Source: an uncultured Porphyromonadaceae bacterium (GTDB taxonomy: Bacteria > Bacteroidota > Bacteroidia > Bacteroidales > Muribaculaceae). Taken from it: a stretch of DNA of 8,180 bases. The stretch is taken from the NCBI GenBank assembly GCA_900546835.1, contig UREH01000106.1, forward strand, positions 1 to 8,180. Direction: 5' to 3'. The position numbers and the translations under genes are program-made. The notes below the pieces were generated by a model. The model was not told the DNA's origin. It saw only the letters and a program-made list of their open reading frames with translations, and ran no database searches. Of this stretch, positions 6,216-8,180 are shown piece after piece; position 1 is the first letter of the stretch, and every line of letters begins with the position of its first letter.

Positions 6216-6583
6216 TTCACATCCTCCCATTCCACATCGGTAATCTGCTGCTCGACAGTGAAGTCGGTCTGCCGCGAAGTTCCTTCGGCAGTTTCGGCTG
6301 TCGAGGCGGTTTCGGTTGTCTCTATTTCCGTGAATTTCACGTATTCGCCCATTCCGGAGGGGATTTTTTTCTTACGTATGCGCGGTCGGGTCCATCCGGC
6401 TTTGCGCGAGCCGTCGGGATTGCGCGAGGAATCGCCCTTCTGCGAGCCGGGCTGCCCGAAAATATCGGCAAACCCCGACAGATCGCCTTTGCGAATCTTG
6501 CTATAGGTACGCCATACTTTATATATAGGGCGCACAATGAATAAAAAGAATACTATGAGGAGAAATAATCCGAATATCGACAT
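6212..6583 (-). CDS. Small DUF4834-type membrane protein
   Basis: The 123-residue product begins with one strongly hydrophobic segment (about 4-18, IFGLFLLIVFFLFIV) followed by basic residues, so it is probably a single-pass inner-membrane protein with a cytoplasmic tail. The middle (about 45-75) is Gly/Ser/Arg/Lys-rich and likely disordered. The C-terminus is acidic and Thr/Glu-rich, with GEYVKFTEIE and the closing ITDVEWEDVK. Small membrane anchor, polar linker and a terminal GEYV-type acidic motif match the Bacteroidota family DUF4834, whose role is unknown. It starts 25 bases after the pssA stop, and its own stop overlaps the start of the DUF2461 gene by 4 bases, indicating co-expression. 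A part in membrane or phospholipid homeostasis is suggested only by position. Confidence 0.75.
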   Translation of the reverse strand: MSIFGLFLLIVFFLFIVRPIYKVWRTYSKIRKGDLSGFADIFGQPGSQKGDSSRNPDGSRKAGWTRPRIRKKKIPSGMGEYVKFTEIETTETASTAETAEGTSRQTDFTVEQQITDVEWEDVK

Positions 6584-6608
6584 TTTCGAATCAAATGATT
6601 AATCCCGT

Positions 6609-7361
6609 TCAGTGGGATTCCGGCCGGCTCAGTTTGCGCTGGGCGCATGCCGATAGAATAAAGTAGAGAATGATTGTATAGGCAAAGCCTTCAACACCGA
6701 ATACGGCTACAAATACTACAGCGGCGACGATGAGGATGTAGCGCAGTAAATTCTCGCCTATACGGAAGTTCTTAAGTTTCAGCGAGAACATACGCATATC
6801 GGTTACCATCAGCAGCGCCACAAAGACAATCGCAAGCGAGACGATGAGATTGCCCCAATAGATATGGTCGGCCATCCACTCCTTGGCGTGGCTCTGCATC
6901 CAGGCGGTGGCTCCGATCCAGAAGATGGCGTTGGCCGGAATCGGGAGTCCCTTGAATATGGTCGACTGCGAATCGTCGAGATTGAACTTTGCCAGACGCA
7001 ACCCTCCCATTACGGGGATGATAAGGCTTACGTAGGGAATCCACCACGAGGCGCTCCACACAATCAGAATATTATACAGCAACATGGCAGGAGCCATACC
7101 GAAGCTGATGAGGTCGGCGAGCGAGTCGAGCTCTTTGCCGAGAGGCGACGGGGCGTGAAGGGCGCGGGCAGCGGCTCCGTCGAAAAAATCGAAGAAGGCG
7201 GCCGCTCCAATCAGTATCCATACAATCTGACGTCCGTTGAGGCCCCATAAATCGGGAAATACGCGGTAGGCGGAGAAAGCGAAAATACATGCCAACGCAC
7301 CGCAAAGAAGATTGCAGCACGTAAGCGTATTGGGAACGGAAGTTATGATTTTGCGGAACAT
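6609..7361 (-). CDS. pssA: CDP-diacylglycerol--serine O-phosphatidyltransferase (phosphatidylserine synthase)
   Basis: The enzyme joins serine to CDP-diacylglycerol, releasing CMP and giving phosphatidylserine in the inner membrane. The 250 residues carry the complete CDP-alcohol phosphatidyltransferase signature DGxxARx8GxxxDxxxD: D61-G62, A65-R66, G75, D79 and D83, with D58 just before it. Several hydrophobic segments are visible (about 12-32, 46-60, 90-120, 141-154, 170-187 and 207-238), as expected for this multi-pass integral enzyme. The start at 7361 (MFRKIITSVPNTLTCCNLLC) is chosen because that is the standard N-terminus of bacterial PssA; the frame is open further upstream but would overlap psd. 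It lies 52 bases downstream of psd, whose product decarboxylates its product, so the two form one pathway unit for phosphatidylethanolamine. A ser-linked symbol is secure at family level. Confidence 0.93.
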   Translation of the reverse strand: MFRKIITSVPNTLTCCNLLCGALACIFAFSAYRVFPDLWGLNGRQIVWILIGAAAFFDFFDGAAARALHAPSPLGKELDSLADLISFGMAPAMLLYNILIVWSASWWIPYVSLIIPVMGGLRLAKFNLDDSQSTIFKGLPIPANAIFWIGATAWMQSHAKEWMADHIYWGNLIVSLAIVFVALLMVTDMRMFSLKLKNFRIGENLLRYILIVAAVVFVAVFGVEGFAYTIILYFILSACAQRKLSRPESH

Positions 7362-7413
7362 AAGAAACTGTTCTAAAAGATTTTGTATATCCCGGCGCCA
7401 GGAGATCGACCGG

Positions 7414-8118
7414 TTACTTATCCGAATCGGCAGCCATGCTTGCCTGTTTGGAAGGGTGGAGCGTGCCCACCTGCGTGACACCTCCGATGGTGGCGTCGCC
7501 GAGCGAAACCTGGATGGTTGTGCCGAGTGGTAGGAACAAGTCGACACGCGAACCGAGCTTGATGAATCCCATATGGTCCTCGATAGATGCCTCGTCGCCC
7601 GGCTGGGCGTATGTCACTACGCGTCGTGCCATTGCACCCGCTACCTGACGCATCAGCACGAGCTGGCCCTCGGGCGTACGTATCACCACGGTGCTACGCT
7701 CGTTTTCGGTGCTCGATTTGGGAAGATAGGCGGCCATGAAGCGGCCGGGATGGTGTACGGAATAGATAACCTCGCCGTTGACGGGAAACCAGTTGGCATG
7801 CACATTCATCGGACTCATGAACACACTGAGCTGGATGCAACGGCATTTCAGATATTCAGGCTCATAGGTCTCTTCGAGAGCGACAACCTTTCCGTCGGCA
7901 GAAGCCACGACGGCGTTGACAGGATTACCCGGAAAATTGCGGCGCGGAGAGCGGTAGAAGTTCACCACAAGCAGGTAGAACACCACCGAAATACCGGCCA
8001 GGATCGCCGTAATCCATACATAGGGGCAGAATAACCACAAGGATACATTGATAAGCAGCAACAGAATCGCAGCTATCACAAGTATATTGGTGCCTTCGCG
8101 GTGGATTTTTACTCTCAT
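7414..8118 (-). CDS. psd: Phosphatidylserine decarboxylase proenzyme
   Basis: This enzyme converts phosphatidylserine to phosphatidylethanolamine using a pyruvoyl group made by self-cleavage. The 234-residue form is short and of the type annotated in Bacteroidota as the phosphatidylserine decarboxylase family protein. Two hydrophobic segments (about 11-31 and 34-53) anchor it in the inner membrane. Then come VASADGKVV (71-79, with D75), SVFMSPMNVHANWFP (98-112, with H107) and the processing site IKLGSRVDLFLP, where cleavage between G189 and S190 would leave a beta chain of 189 residues and an alpha chain of 45 bearing the pyruvoyl group. The tail after about residue 220 is polar and short. 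It is the first gene of the visible minus-strand cluster and stands directly before pssA. Upstream, 62 bases to the window edge contain no recognisable gene or clear promoter motif. Confidence 0.93.
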   Translation of the reverse strand: MRVKIHREGTNILVIAAILLLLINVSLWLFCPYVWITAILAGISVVFYLLVVNFYRSPRRNFPGNPVNAVVASADGKVVALEETYEPEYLKCRCIQLSVFMSPMNVHANWFPVNGEVIYSVHHPGRFMAAYLPKSSTENERSTVVIRTPEGQLVLMRQVAGAMARRVVTYAQPGDEASIEDHMGFIKLGSRVDLFLPLGTTIQVSLGDATIGGVTQVGTLHPSKQASMAADSDK

Positions 8119-8180
8119 TTTCAGGGCTGAATATAAGGAAATGGCTTTTTGTCAGGCAGATAACCGACGCTCAAAAGAGC

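Noticed and set aside
5619..6506. 295-residue plus-strand frame over the DUF2461 and DUF4834 genes
   Set aside because: It spans two well-supported genes and their overlap on the other strand, as expected of a shadow frame.
6589..6619. Small inverted repeats AATCA-AA-TGATT and AATCCC-GTTCAGT-GGGATT at the pssA/DUF4834 junction
   Set aside because: Stems of 5-6 bp without a T run in a 25-base spacer; likely chance, and partly inside the pssA end.
8128..8135. TATATTCA on the minus strand upstream of psd as a -7 promoter element
   Set aside because: It lacks the final TG of TAnnTTTG, has no -33 partner, and would place the transcript start almost at the ATG.
8169..8180. GCTC-AAAA-GAGC hairpin at the right edge
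   Set aside because: Only a 4-bp stem, cut by the window end, so no function can be argued.

Overview
The window looks like ordinary core chromosome of a member of the Bacteroidota, most likely order Bacteroidales and plausibly a Muribaculaceae-like gut lineage. This rests on recognisable protein families (a DUF4834 protein, a Bacteroidales-type LptE ending in FNATLGNW, SecG with an acidic Ala/Pro/Thr tail, a TPR protein between lptE and secG), on GC-rich genes separated by short AT-rich spacers, and on the lack of clear Shine-Dalgarno sequences. The family-level placement is inference. No mobile element, CRISPR array, rRNA or tRNA was seen.

Layout: two gene clusters converge. On the plus strand, after about 165 bases of AT-rich leader that begins with a striking nested inverted repeat, four genes run in order: a sigma-54-type AAA+ activator without a sensor domain (166-1425, TTG start), the LPS-transport lipoprotein lptE (1443-1973), a TPR-containing protein of unknown role (2000-2776) and secG (2778-3182). 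Spacings are 17, 26 and 1 base, so they probably form one operon with an envelope and secretion theme. A strong hairpin in the 82-base convergent gap (3207-3244) probably ends transcription.

On the minus strand, read from right to left, come psd (8118-7414), pssA (7361-6609), a small DUF4834 membrane protein (6583-6212), a DUF2461 protein (6215-5502, overlapping the previous gene by ATGA), recO (5447-4722) and a lone GltD-like iron-sulfur flavoprotein (4608-3265). Psd and PssA together make phosphatidylethanolamine from CDP-diacylglycerol via phosphatidylserine. RecO acts in recombinational repair and the GltD-like protein in NAD(P)H-linked redox chemistry, so the rest of this cluster is mixed housekeeping.

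I found no convincing undescribed multi-gene system. The points most worth a second look are the nested inverted repeat at the left edge, the sensorless sigma-54 activator heading an envelope operon, the uncharacterised TPR protein almost abutting secG, and the orphan GltD-like protein with its uncertain start.
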